Source: Chitinophaga pinensis (GTDB lineage: Bacteria; Bacteroidota; Bacteroidia; AKYH767-A; OLB10). From it: 41,131 nucleotides of DNA. The notes beneath the pieces were generated by a model. That model was not told the DNA's origin, searched no databases, and saw only the letters and a list, made by a program, of their open reading frames with translations. The number at the start of each line of letters is the position of its first letter. The first letter of the stretch is position 1. Below, piece by piece: positions 8,809-17,548 of this stretch. A program made the position numbers and the translations under genes. The DNA lies in contig CALQOD010000014.1 of the NCBI GenBank assembly GCA_943332105.1, positions 1 to 41,131 of the forward strand. The letters are read 5' to 3'.

Positions 8809-9744
8809 ATGAAAATTAAAAAACTAAAAAAACAAATTTTGAAAGTATTATGCTTTATTGTTATAGCTTTCATTTTTACTAGTTGCGGAAGCGATATAAC
8901 AATTGGTGATCAAACGTGGATGAAAGAAAACCTAAGGGTGGATAAATTTAGAAATGGAGACCCAATTCCAAAGGCTAGTAATCAGGAACAATGGGATAAG
9001 GCTAGTTTTGAACAAAAACCGGCTTGGTGCTACATTAATGATGATCCAAATACAGAAAAAGAAAATGGTAAATTATATAATTGGTTTGCAGTTAACGACC
9101 CAAGAGGCTTAGCACCAGAAGGATATGAAATAGCGACTGCTAAACAATGGATTATATTGGAACAAGAATTAAGTAATTCAAATCAACCTTACACTAGTAA
9201 CAATTATCGTTGCAGTGAAGAATTAAGAGATAAAAGTGGTTTTGCGGCAACAATAACTGGAAGGCGAATTACTGCATATGTTGAAGGTGAGAAAGGATAT
9301 TTTATAGTTGGGAACATAGGGTCATATTGGTCATCAACTAAAGAGGTAAGAGGACTAGTACAAAATGTAACATTTACAAACTATAATCATTTAGTTACAA
9401 ATGAATCATCTTGGGAAGGAACCGGAATGGCTGTTCGTTGTATCAAAGTGAAGAATAAAAATGAAAATGAAAACAAGAGCAACGAGGCAAGAGATAACAA
9501 AAGTGAAATTAATAGTCAAAGTAAAGATGGCAGCTATACTTTTGAAGCAAATCAGATTAAATGCGAAATTACAATTTCTGGATACAAATATTTTGGAACA
9601 AATCAAATGGGAAATAATCTTGAAACGCTCAGTGGAAATATTTCCGGAAAAAATTTATTAGATTCTTATGGAATGAATACAGTTGGCCATATAGGTGATC
9701 GATATATAACATATGGACCATACACTTTAAAAAAAAACAATTAA
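8809..9744 (+). CDS. FISUMP (Fibrobacter succinogenes major paralogous) domain lipoprotein
   Basis: IGDQTWMKENLRVDKFRNGDPIPKA, WCYINDDPNTEKENGKLYNWFAV, LAPEGYEIATAKQWIILE, GSYWSSTKEVRG, GMAVRCIKVK are FISUMP-like; lipobox FTSCG. Confidence 0.88.
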   Translation: MKIKKLKKQILKVLCFIVIAFIFTSCGSDITIGDQTWMKENLRVDKFRNGDPIPKASNQEQWDKASFEQKPAWCYINDDPNTEKENGKLYNWFAVNDPRGLAPEGYEIATAKQWIILEQELSNSNQPYTSNNYRCSEELRDKSGFAATITGRRITAYVEGEKGYFIVGNIGSYWSSTKEVRGLVQNVTFTNYNHLVTNESSWEGTGMAVRCIKVKNKNENENKSNEARDNKSEINSQSKDGSYTFEANQIKCEITISGYKYFGTNQMGNNLETLSGNISGKNLLDSYGMNTVGHIGDRYITYGPYTLKKNN

Positions 9745-9787
9745 AAAGTCAAAGTATCGATTTTAAAAGAGTATTATAATTAAAAAG

Positions 9788-10372
9788 ATGAATAGACTTA
9801 ATCATTATAATTTTATTGGGATTATTTTATTGTTTACAACAATTACTTCTTGTAATTCATTACCATCGGATTTGTCACAACGAAAAGACAATAATGAAAA
9901 AATACTTGATTCTTTAAACAATATTGAATTTGATAAGGTAGATTATAAAAACACTTCAAAAGTGATCAACTTATATAAATCGGTATTAGATACTTTTAGT
10001 TCAATAGCGAAAGATTGTAATAAAAGAAAATTAAAATTTAAATATGAAGACCAATACAAGGGAATAAAAAATAAATTAGAGGGCTGGGAAATAGTTAAAC
10101 AAAACCTAGCAAAAGAGCGTTTGTATGGAACATGGGAAATGAAATTGACGACAGGAGAAGTCGATAACATAACAATTAATAAAAATGGTCGTTGGTCAAA
10201 AGCCCCAATTGGTGGTTTTGGGGCAATTTTTGGATCTTGGACTGGAACACCATCTTATTTAACAATGCAAAATGATAGAGGTACTGTGAATTTATTCGCC
10301 TTTATGAATCAAGACGGTACGGCGCTTTATGTAAACTTTTTTGGTACACAAATGACGTATACTAAAAAATAA
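9788..10372 (+). CDS. Hypothetical lipoprotein with C-terminal lipocalin-like segment
   Basis: LLFTTITSCNS lipobox; C-terminus LYGTWEMKLTTGEVDNITINKNGRWS. Confidence 0.65.
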   Translation: MNRLNHYNFIGIILLFTTITSCNSLPSDLSQRKDNNEKILDSLNNIEFDKVDYKNTSKVINLYKSVLDTFSSIAKDCNKRKLKFKYEDQYKGIKNKLEGWEIVKQNLAKERLYGTWEMKLTTGEVDNITINKNGRWSKAPIGGFGAIFGSWTGTPSYLTMQNDRGTVNLFAFMNQDGTALYVNFFGTQMTYTKK

Positions 10373-10448
10373 CCATATAGAATATTTTAAGGGCGATCTT
10401 CGACAAGATATATTTTGAACTATTTTTAGGCTCCACAAATATCCCCCC

Positions 10449-10562
10449 ATGCGCATCCTAAAAATTATCGGACTATCACTAGCAGCAATCGTATTGCTAA
10501 TTGCTATAGTTGGATTGTTTCTTCCATCAACTGTAACGTTAGAGCGTAACACATTTTTGTAG
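10449..10562 (+). pseudogene. Truncated N-terminus of an SRPBCC-family (START/polyketide cyclase-like) membrane-anchored protein
   Basis: MRILKIIGLSLAAIVLLIAIVGLFLPSTVTLERNTFL* resembles the N-terminus typical of Bacteroidota SRPBCC proteins; reading stops where the GGTTTAAACC repeat cluster begins and no remainder follows. Confidence 0.6.
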
Positions 10563-10963
10563 GTGCTGGTTTGAAAACAGGCACGGGTTTAAACCCGCAC
10601 CTGTTGTGGGTAATTACATTTCATAATTTGATATAACCGTATCACATTATTATAGGTGCGTGTTTGTATTCAGGTGTAGGTTTGCCCGTAGTGTGCTAGC
10701 GCTACTACAGGCCTATACCTGTAATGAACGTGAACATAAAAATAAATTCATGGTTTTGCAATCATAATCATATGTGTTTGTAAACAGGTGTAGGTTTAAA
10801 CCTACACCTGTTGTAGGTAATTACATTTCATAATTTGATACAACAGCATCGTATTTTTATAGGTGCGGGTTTAAACCCGCACCTATAATCCTAGAAGGTG
10901 CACAAACACGAAAAAATTTATTTGAATGAAAATAAAATAGGTTTGGGTTTAAACCTGCACCTA
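10558..10963. repeat. Nested palindromic repeat cluster 2 (core GGTTTAAACC)
   Basis: Palindromes at 10578-10603 (one arm mismatch), 10785-10810 (identical to 6018-6043), 10858-10887 (identical to 6091-6120), 10938-10963 (imperfect); spacer GGTAATTACATTTCATAATTTGATAYAAC occurs twice here and once in cluster 1. Confidence 0.95.
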
Positions 10964-10981
10964 CAACGATTGATATAAATG

Positions 10982-11015
10982 AAAAAAGGCCTGATATTTA
11001 TCAAGCCCTTTTTTT
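10982..11015. terminator. Rho-independent-type terminator hairpin downstream of tatA
   Basis: AAAAAAGGCCTGATATTTATCAAGCCCTTTTTTT with A/T tracts on both sides. Confidence 0.7.
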
Positions 11016-11030
11016 ATGTGATCGGAAGAA

Positions 11031-11234
11031 TTACTTTCCGTCTTCAGTTTCTTTTTTCTCTTCTTCTTTTTTCTCTTCTCCTTTAGAAGCGTCTTTGAAT
11101 TCTTTAATTCCCTTTCCTAATCCACGCGCTAACTCAGGTAATTTCTTACCTCCAAAAAACAGTAGTAAAACAACAACGATTAAAGTGATTTCTTGGCCAC
11201 CTAATCCTAATATTAATGTGATAAATAATGTCAT
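11031..11234 (-). CDS. tatA: Sec-independent translocase TatA/E
   Basis: [42 protein letters not shown]. Confidence 0.96.
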   Translation of the reverse strand: MTLFITLILGLGGQEITLIVVVLLLFFGGKKLPELARGLGKGIKEFKDASKGEEKKEEEKKETEDGK

Positions 11235-11313
11235 AATGTTTGTTTTTTTCGACGATTCAAAGGTATAAAAATAAAATTTAGAAAGTGGAACTTCTTTTTA
11301 AACTTTAACCGAA

Positions 11314-12576
11314 TCACCTTGCTATCCACGATTGAGGATTCAGTTTTTCGCTGTTTCGCCAAATTTCCAAATGAATTTCTCCTTTCCCTGGTGCTTCTTG
11401 CGAGGATGCCACCACTCCAATACTCTGTTTGGTAGAGAGCTTTTGCCCTGTGCTCACCGATACCGTTTCCAAGTTCGAGTAGACCGTGAAAAAGTCGCCA
11501 TGGCGAACTATAACCGCCTTGCCAGCACCCGGTAATGTAATTACACCACTCACTACTCCGTTAAACAAGACCCTCACAGAAGCGCTCTGACGCGTTAAAA
11601 TATCGACGCCATTATTGTTAATGATAACACCCTTTAAATCTTTATGCTCATGTTGCCCGAAGGAAGAACTGATTGCACCCGACTCAACTGGCCATGGCAA
11701 CGAACCTTTATTGCTAATAAAACTATTCGATAGTTTTTCCGCTTCCGGAGTAAGTACAATTTCTACCTTTTTAGGAGTAGTTGTTTTAGTACCACTTTTA
11801 GGAGCAGTTGTCTTTGTAGCAGTCGTCGTAGTTTTTTTTCTGGCCTTCTCAATCTCTTTAGCAATTAAGCGCTCAATAGCACGATCTAAATTCTGTTTCG
11901 TTTTTTGCTTTTGTGCTAATGCCTTTTTTAATGCTTTTTCTTTTAAGCTTAATTGTTCCAATAATTCCGCTTGATTGACTTTTTCTTTTTCAAGTTGTGT
12001 TTTATTGGAAACTTCTGATTGTTTGAGCTGTGTTTTTTGATTTACCTGGTCTTGTAATTCGGTTTTTTTACCAGTTAATTGATCTTTGGTTTTAATAATT
12101 TCTTCTGATTGATTCCGACGAAATTCGGCGAACTCTTGAATTAATTTCATTCGCTGATATGCCTGATTAAAATCGTTGGCACCAAAAACAAACATTAATC
12201 GTTGATATACATTTTTGTTTTTTTCTGCAAATAAAATCAGCTTCGTATAATCCGATTTTAATTGTTCGAGCTTCGTCTCTAAATCGGTTATCTCTTTGCC
12301 AGTAGTGGTAATTTCATTTCCAATTTCATTTATCTCACTGTTAATAGTAGTTATCAACGATTGCCGTAATTCGATTTTCTTTTTTAATGCAGTTATTTGT
12401 TCTTTGGTTGCATTTTTATTTTTAAATACTTGATTTAATTGAGCATTTGTTTGCTCAATCTCTTTCTGAATCTTCGCTTTCTTGGCTTCTAATTCTTTTT
12501 TCGATTGCGCCAAAGAGCTATTACAGGAGAGTATCCCGATGAAAAAAACTAGAAATAGCTTAACGAATCCTTTCAT
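11314..12576 (-). CDS. EnvC-like murein hydrolase activator (coiled coil + M23/LytM)
   Basis: Signal peptide, long coiled coil, C-terminal LPWPVESGAISSSFGQHEHKDLKGVIINNNGVDILT ... AGKAVIVRHGDFFTVYSNLETVSVSTGQKLSTKQSIGVV. Confidence 0.9.
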   Translation of the reverse strand: MKGFVKLFLVFFIGILSCNSSLAQSKKELEAKKAKIQKEIEQTNAQLNQVFKNKNATKEQITALKKKIELRQSLITTINSEINEIGNEITTTGKEITDLETKLEQLKSDYTKLILFAEKNKNVYQRLMFVFGANDFNQAYQRMKLIQEFAEFRRNQSEEIIKTKDQLTGKKTELQDQVNQKTQLKQSEVSNKTQLEKEKVNQAELLEQLSLKEKALKKALAQKQKTKQNLDRAIERLIAKEIEKARKKTTTTATKTTAPKSGTKTTTPKKVEIVLTPEAEKLSNSFISNKGSLPWPVESGAISSSFGQHEHKDLKGVIINNNGVDILTRQSASVRVLFNGVVSGVITLPGAGKAVIVRHGDFFTVYSNLETVSVSTGQKLSTKQSIGVVASSQEAPGKGEIHLEIWRNSEKLNPQSWIAR

Positions 12577-13396
12577 AATTGTTCGGAATGTTAAACGGAA
12601 AATCTAATGATTCAGCTTTTGCCACTTTCCCGTATTCTATTCTTATTTCGATATTTTTTTCAGCCACAATTTTAGTAGTTGATTTGAAAGGAAACAAGCC
12701 CCCATCGGTCACGCGAAAATCGCTGTAAACAGTAGTTAATAATTTATTTATACGCTGATCCTCTACTTGTACTCTGCTTATTCTATAAGTCGAATCATTA
12801 ACATACAAATCTTGAATAACGGGTTTATTCAGATCTTTATCTTCTAACGAGCGCTTCAATTTTTTTTTATTAAGCGAACTTAAAATATAAAATTTGTCTT
12901 CTAGATAAACAGAGTTAAAACGATTTTCATTTTTCTTGTAAGCAAAAAAGTTTCCATAAAGCAAGGCTTGAACAATTTCAAAATTTACTTTCATCTGTAG
13001 CATCTTATTAATAGATTCAAAGGACGTTACTTCGTACTTGTTATGAATTTTATCAAGCATCTTAACACTATCAGCGGTTATCATTAAACGCGCTACTTCA
13101 ATACCCAATAAAGGCGAAACAGAAATCCAGATGATACTATCTTTTTTACTGCGATAGCTAATATTAAAACTAATTTCATTGCTATCTTGAATTACAACTA
13201 CAGCGGCCTTTGCTGTCAGATAATTTAAATCGAATGATGCAGAGTCGAGTTTTTCTTGTAATTCCTGTACCGACTTATTAACCATGGGCTTAATATCGAC
13301 AACCAAAGGTGCTGCAACTTTCTTCTGCGTTTTACACGCGCACAACAAAAGAAATATTGCTATAATGAAAGGTCCTCTATTAAATAAATTACTCAT
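12560..13396 (-). CDS. DUF4292 domain-containing lipoprotein
   Basis: Lipobox FLLLCACKT; LTAKAAVVVIQDSNEISFNISYRSKKDSIIWISVSPLLGIEVARLMITADSVKMLDKIHNKYEV pattern and genomic context. Confidence 0.8.
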   Translation of the reverse strand: MSNLFNRGPFIIAIFLLLCACKTQKKVAAPLVVDIKPMVNKSVQELQEKLDSASFDLNYLTAKAAVVVIQDSNEISFNISYRSKKDSIIWISVSPLLGIEVARLMITADSVKMLDKIHNKYEVTSFESINKMLQMKVNFEIVQALLYGNFFAYKKNENRFNSVYLEDKFYILSSLNKKKLKRSLEDKDLNKPVIQDLYVNDSTYRISRVQVEDQRINKLLTTVYSDFRVTDGGLFPFKSTTKIVAEKNIEIRIEYGKVAKAESLDFPFNIPNNYERIR

Positions 13397-15128
13397 AATA
13401 AGTACGTTCGTTTATCTTTCGGTCAATTTGCTCAGAATGGTCGCCTGTGTCTTTTGCTTTTTTCCACAACTCTACTCCTTCATTCACATTGCCTAATTTA
13501 AATTCAATATCGCCAGCATGTTCGATGATAGTACCATTGGTAGCACCTCCATCATGAATCGCCTTGTCAATCCATTTTTTAGCTTCACTATATTCACCTT
13601 TTACAAATAATATCCAAGCATAAGTATCTTCGTAAGAAGGATCGCCTGGACTCAACACATTTGCTTTATCCGACATATAAACAGCTTTGTTCAGATTTTC
13701 TTTTCGTAGTGATAAGAAATAAGACCAGTTATTTAAAACCATAATATTCGCAGAGTCTAACTGATAGGCCTTACCGAAATATTTATCAGAATCTTCAAAC
13801 TTCTTCAAGGTATTATAAACGTCGCCAAGGTTAGTATAAAATTCAATAAGCTGATCGTTATTATCTACCACCATTTTACTTCCCGTAATAAATGTACGGG
13901 CAGCATCTTCGTATTTTTTATTTTGTGTTTTAGCAATTCCATTTAAAAGATATAAAAGGCTCTGGTCTGAAAACATAGCCTTAGCTTCTTCAGATTCAGA
14001 TTCTAAAGAAACATAATCTTTTAAATCAACTTCAATAAATAATAGTTGTTGCCATGCTTGCAAATTATTTTCATCAAGTTTGATCGCTTTTCGATATTGA
14101 TCACGTGCTTCTATCTGCTTATTATTCATTCCTAAAAAGTCGCCATATACCGCTTGAGCATTCGATTCTTGAGGAGCAGTTTCGCTTAACAAACGACTTA
14201 ATTCAAATGCCTGCGACATCATATCAGGGTTGTCTTTCACTAAGGGAAGATAACTCGTAAGTATGCTGATTTTAATTCCGGGTGATAACTTTGGAGAACG
14301 AAAAGCCTTTTTTAATTCGATAAAGGATTCTTGTGTTTTTCCTTCACTTCGATATTGTTCTGCCATGCTTAATGCTATCGAAGGATTTTCGGGATCTATT
14401 TTTTGCATTCTTGTAATGGTCTGTTGCATTTCTGATTTCATACCATTTGCAGAATATAAATCTACCAACACGGTGTAATACTCAATATTGGACGGGTCTG
14501 ATTTAATCAGTTTTTCGATTTCCGCTGCCGCCCCTTTTACATCCCCAAGCTTTAAGTATAATTTCTGCTTTTGTTGTATTAACTCCGGATTAATTCCCAT
14601 GATGTTTTCAATCTGGTCATACAAATGAATAGCATCTGAAAATTTATTTTGCGTTAACAACAAATCGGCTTCTTCGAATAAGTATTCTGCATTATTGGGA
14701 TATTGCTTCGAAAGTTTATGAAACACTACTGTGGCTTCTGCAATTTTACCATTGTTGCGATAGCAATCTGCCAGTAATAGTTGATACCAAGGATTATCAG
14801 GTCGTAGTGTAGCAGCCTGCTTGGCAAAAAATAAAGCATCACCGTATTTTTTATTGTCGTTAAAAATTTCTGCTACATGATACATCGCTGCGTCATTCTT
14901 AGTGTCATCACGCAATGTTTGGGAAAATAATTCGGCAGCCTTTTCAGAATTGTCAGTCATCTTTTCCTTCATTGCATTGAAGAAAGCGTAGGTTGCAGTA
15001 ATCTGCATTTTCTCTTCTTGAGCAGATAACGGTTTCGCAGTACCGCCACCACTATTTTTAGTTGAGCTACAGGCCGTCAGAAAAAGACTTCCTAAAAAAA
15101 GTATAAAAGCAATGTGTTTTTTTATCAT
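13389..15128 (-). CDS. Tetratricopeptide repeat lipoprotein
   Basis: Lipobox LFLTACSS; many TPR motifs (e.g. ALFFAKQAATLRPDNPWYQLLLADCYRNNGKIAEA). Confidence 0.9.
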   Translation of the reverse strand: MIKKHIAFILFLGSLFLTACSSTKNSGGGTAKPLSAQEEKMQITATYAFFNAMKEKMTDNSEKAAELFSQTLRDDTKNDAAMYHVAEIFNDNKKYGDALFFAKQAATLRPDNPWYQLLLADCYRNNGKIAEATVVFHKLSKQYPNNAEYLFEEADLLLTQNKFSDAIHLYDQIENIMGINPELIQQKQKLYLKLGDVKGAAAEIEKLIKSDPSNIEYYTVLVDLYSANGMKSEMQQTITRMQKIDPENPSIALSMAEQYRSEGKTQESFIELKKAFRSPKLSPGIKISILTSYLPLVKDNPDMMSQAFELSRLLSETAPQESNAQAVYGDFLGMNNKQIEARDQYRKAIKLDENNLQAWQQLLFIEVDLKDYVSLESESEEAKAMFSDQSLLYLLNGIAKTQNKKYEDAARTFITGSKMVVDNNDQLIEFYTNLGDVYNTLKKFEDSDKYFGKAYQLDSANIMVLNNWSYFLSLRKENLNKAVYMSDKANVLSPGDPSYEDTYAWILFVKGEYSEAKKWIDKAIHDGGATNGTIIEHAGDIEFKLGNVNEGVELWKKAKDTGDHSEQIDRKINERTYYE

Positions 15129-16126
15129 GCTGTGGTGGAATAGTCGCCCAGGCTTAAGTCGTTTAATTTATTTTTATAGGTCACATGATTACCAACCAAT
15201 GAATTGTCCATTGTAGCATCCTGCAATAAACAACCGTTTCTGATAATGCTGTTTTTAATAACGCTGTTTTGTATCGAACTATTATCTCCTACAGAAACAT
15301 GTGGCCCAACAACTGAATTTTCAATCACTACTTTTTCACCAATAAAACAAGGCGGAATAATCACCGAATTTTTTACAGATGCCGATTTAGCAACGTAGTT
15401 ATTGCTATGCTTAATTTCCAATACGCGTTTATTCGTGTAAACAGTAGCATCTTTATTTCCGCAATCTAACCACTCATCCACCGTACCCGCTTTTAGCTTC
15501 ATTCCCTTTTGCTTCATATTTTCTAAAGCATTCGTTAATTGGTACTCTCCTTTCTCGCGTATATTATTATCAATCAAATATTGTAATTCGCTTTTCAGAT
15601 TATCACCGTCTTTGATATAATAAATACCAATAATGGCTAAATCACTTACAAAGGTTTGAGGCTTTTCTACGAAGTCAGTAATTGTATTATCCGCTTCTGT
15701 TTTTACTACTCCAAATTGACGAGGATCGTCGATTTTTTTTACCCAGATAACACCATCACAATCAGGATCCATTGAAAAATCAGCACTGAATAAAGTATCG
15801 GCAAAAGCAATGACAACAGGACCTGTTAATACAGACGATGCACATAAAATAGCATGTGCCGTTCCGAGCGGTTCGTCTTGATAATGTATGCTGCCTTTTG
15901 CTCCTAAACTTTCAGCAATGGCAATTAAATTATCTTCTGCTTCTTTTCCGAATTGTCCAACTACATAAGCAATCTCATCTACTTTTTGATTACACATGCG
16001 GGTAATATCTTCTACTAAATGTTGGACTATTGCTTTACCTGCAACAGGCACTAAAGGTTTAGGTGTTGTCAATGTGTGAGGGCGCATGCGCTTACCCATT
16101 CCTGCCATTGGTACAATTATTCTCAT
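15125..16126 (-). CDS. Sugar-phosphate nucleotidyltransferase with left-handed beta-helix tail
   Basis: MRIIVPMAGMGKRMRPHTLTTPKPLVPVAGKAIVQHLVE; hexapeptide-like C-terminus. Confidence 0.93.
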   Translation of the reverse strand: MRIIVPMAGMGKRMRPHTLTTPKPLVPVAGKAIVQHLVEDITRMCNQKVDEIAYVVGQFGKEAEDNLIAIAESLGAKGSIHYQDEPLGTAHAILCASSVLTGPVVIAFADTLFSADFSMDPDCDGVIWVKKIDDPRQFGVVKTEADNTITDFVEKPQTFVSDLAIIGIYYIKDGDNLKSELQYLIDNNIREKGEYQLTNALENMKQKGMKLKAGTVDEWLDCGNKDATVYTNKRVLEIKHSNNYVAKSASVKNSVIIPPCFIGEKVVIENSVVGPHVSVGDNSSIQNSVIKNSIIRNGCLLQDATMDNSLVGNHVTYKNKLNDLSLGDYSTTA

Positions 16127-16129
16127 AGT

Positions 16130-16564
16130 TTATTTTTTTCCTGTCGAACCAAAGCCGCCATCACCGCGTTCTGTTTCTTTTAATTCGTTAACACTGTTCC
16201 ATTCAATACGGGCATGTGCTGCTATTACCATCTGGGCAATTCGTTCCCCGTCTTTAATTTCAAAATCCTCTGCTCCCTGATTAATCAATAATACTTTAAC
16301 TTCTCCTCTATAATCAGCGTCAATTGTGCCTGGGCTATTTAACACTGTAATACCATGCTTAAAGGCTAACCCACTGCGCGGTCTTATTTGAGCTTCATAT
16401 CCTTCGGGAAGTGCAATAAAAAGTCCTGTTGGTACCAACAAGCGCTCGCCTGATTTTAATAAAAGGCCTTCTGATAAATTGGCTCTTAAGTCCATACCTG
16501 CCGATGCCACTGTTTCGTAGGCTGGCAAAACATGTTTCGATTGATTAATAATATTGATCTTCAT
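16130..16564 (-). CDS. dut: dUTP diphosphatase
   Basis: [64 protein letters not shown] motifs 1-5. Confidence 0.97.
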   Translation of the reverse strand: MKINIINQSKHVLPAYETVASAGMDLRANLSEGLLLKSGERLLVPTGLFIALPEGYEAQIRPRSGLAFKHGITVLNSPGTIDADYRGEVKVLLINQGAEDFEIKDGERIAQMVIAAHARIEWNSVNELKETERGDGGFGSTGKK

Positions 16565-16766
16565 TCGCTAAAACTAAGGCGAAAATACTCCATAAATCAT
16601 TAAAATTTACCTTTTATAATTACTATTTTAACCGATGAAGTGTTGATATCATCAATATTTTTACTTCTTTGATGTAAGGAATTTAATAAAGGAACGACTA
16701 AACATAAAAAAGTGCTGATTGTTATGCATTCAAGACTATCTATCGAACCTTTTAAAAAACACAGTT

Positions 16767-17318
16767 ATGAAAACACGAAGCGCCTTTTTTACTATGCTAA
16801 TAGTATCTTTATTTTCCTTCGGATGCAGTTCTCAAGCACAAAAATCAAACTCACAAAATCAAAACGATAAGAAAATGGAAACCACGAATCAAAAAAATCC
16901 TTACTACTCTAGAACCGACACAAGCGCATTGAATGTATCCGATGAAGATTGGAAAAAAGTATTGCCTGAAGATGTTTATTATATCGCACGCAATAAAGAA
17001 ACGGAACGAGCATTCACAGGGAAGTATTGGGACTTTGAAGGTAACGGAACCTACTATTGCGCATGCTGTGGGAACGCACTATTTAAATCGGATGCTAAGT
17101 TCGCAAGCTCTTGCGGATGGCCAAGTTTTTTTGAAGCCTTACGACCTAACAGCGTGATTTATATAGACGATACTTCTTATGGAATGAGCAGAATAGAAGT
17201 TCTTTGTGGTAGATGCAATGGTCATTTAGGGCATATTTTTGATGATGGCCCTGCTCCAACGTACAAGCGTTTTTGTATGAATTCGTTGGTGCTCGACTTT
17301 GAACCAGACAGGAAATAG
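16767..17318 (+). CDS. msrB: Peptide-methionine (R)-S-oxide reductase, lipoprotein form
   Basis: YYCACCGNALFKSDAKFASSCGWPSFFEAL, CGRCNGHLGHIFDDGPAPTYKRFCMNSLVLDF. Start 16767 gives a lipoprotein signal (LIVSLFSFGCSS). Confidence 0.95.
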   Translation: MKTRSAFFTMLIVSLFSFGCSSQAQKSNSQNQNDKKMETTNQKNPYYSRTDTSALNVSDEDWKKVLPEDVYYIARNKETERAFTGKYWDFEGNGTYYCACCGNALFKSDAKFASSCGWPSFFEALRPNSVIYIDDTSYGMSRIEVLCGRCNGHLGHIFDDGPAPTYKRFCMNSLVLDFEPDRK

Positions 17319-17340
17319 TACATCTGTTCAATCATTTAGC

Positions 17341-17374
17341 AAGTCCCGGGGTTAACACTCGGGACTTTTTTATT
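17341..17374 (+). terminator. Terminator hairpin after msrB
   Basis: AGTCCCGGGGTTAACACTCGGGACTTTTTTATT: 7-bp stem followed by T tract. Confidence 0.8.
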
Positions 17375-17400
17375 GGCTTTCGAGCAACCTTTTAAAAACA

Positions 17401-17529
17401 ATGCAGTATAACGGCCCTAGAGAATCAGATAATATCGATAGCGTTATGTTAATATCAGGAAAAACACTCATTAAAATTGGAATAATCGTATTAACCGCAT
17501 TAATAATATTACTCCTTATAAATCCATAA
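17401..17529 (+). CDS. Possible 42-aa single-pass membrane microprotein
   Basis: MQYNGPRESDNIDSVMLISGKTLIKIGIIVLTALIILLLINP*: polar N-terminus plus one hydrophobic helix; between msrB terminator and 17549 gene. Below usual length cutoff. Confidence 0.4.
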   Translation: MQYNGPRESDNIDSVMLISGKTLIKIGIIVLTALIILLLINP

Positions 17530-17548
17530 GCGAATAGCAAAATTTGTT

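Noticed and set aside
9461-9661. 66-aa plus-strand ORF within the FISUMP gene
   Set aside because: Out-of-frame overlap with a recognisable FISUMP lipoprotein; no support.
6895-10372. Anti-phage defence island suggested by WYL regulator and TA pair
   Set aside because: No nuclease, helicase, reverse transcriptase, NTPase or other known defence effector is recognisable among the adjacent lipoproteins.
10292-10552. Minus-strand 86-aa ORF
   Set aside because: Antisense to the lipoprotein end and to the SRPBCC fragment; no domain or supporting signals.
11615-11974. 119-aa plus-strand ORF with hydrophobic stretches
   Set aside because: Antisense to the EnvC coiled coil; low-complexity complement, not convincing.
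16719-16766. Upstream ATG for the MsrB ORF
   Set aside because: The internal start at 16767 gives a clean lipoprotein signal; the extension does not look like a signal peptide.
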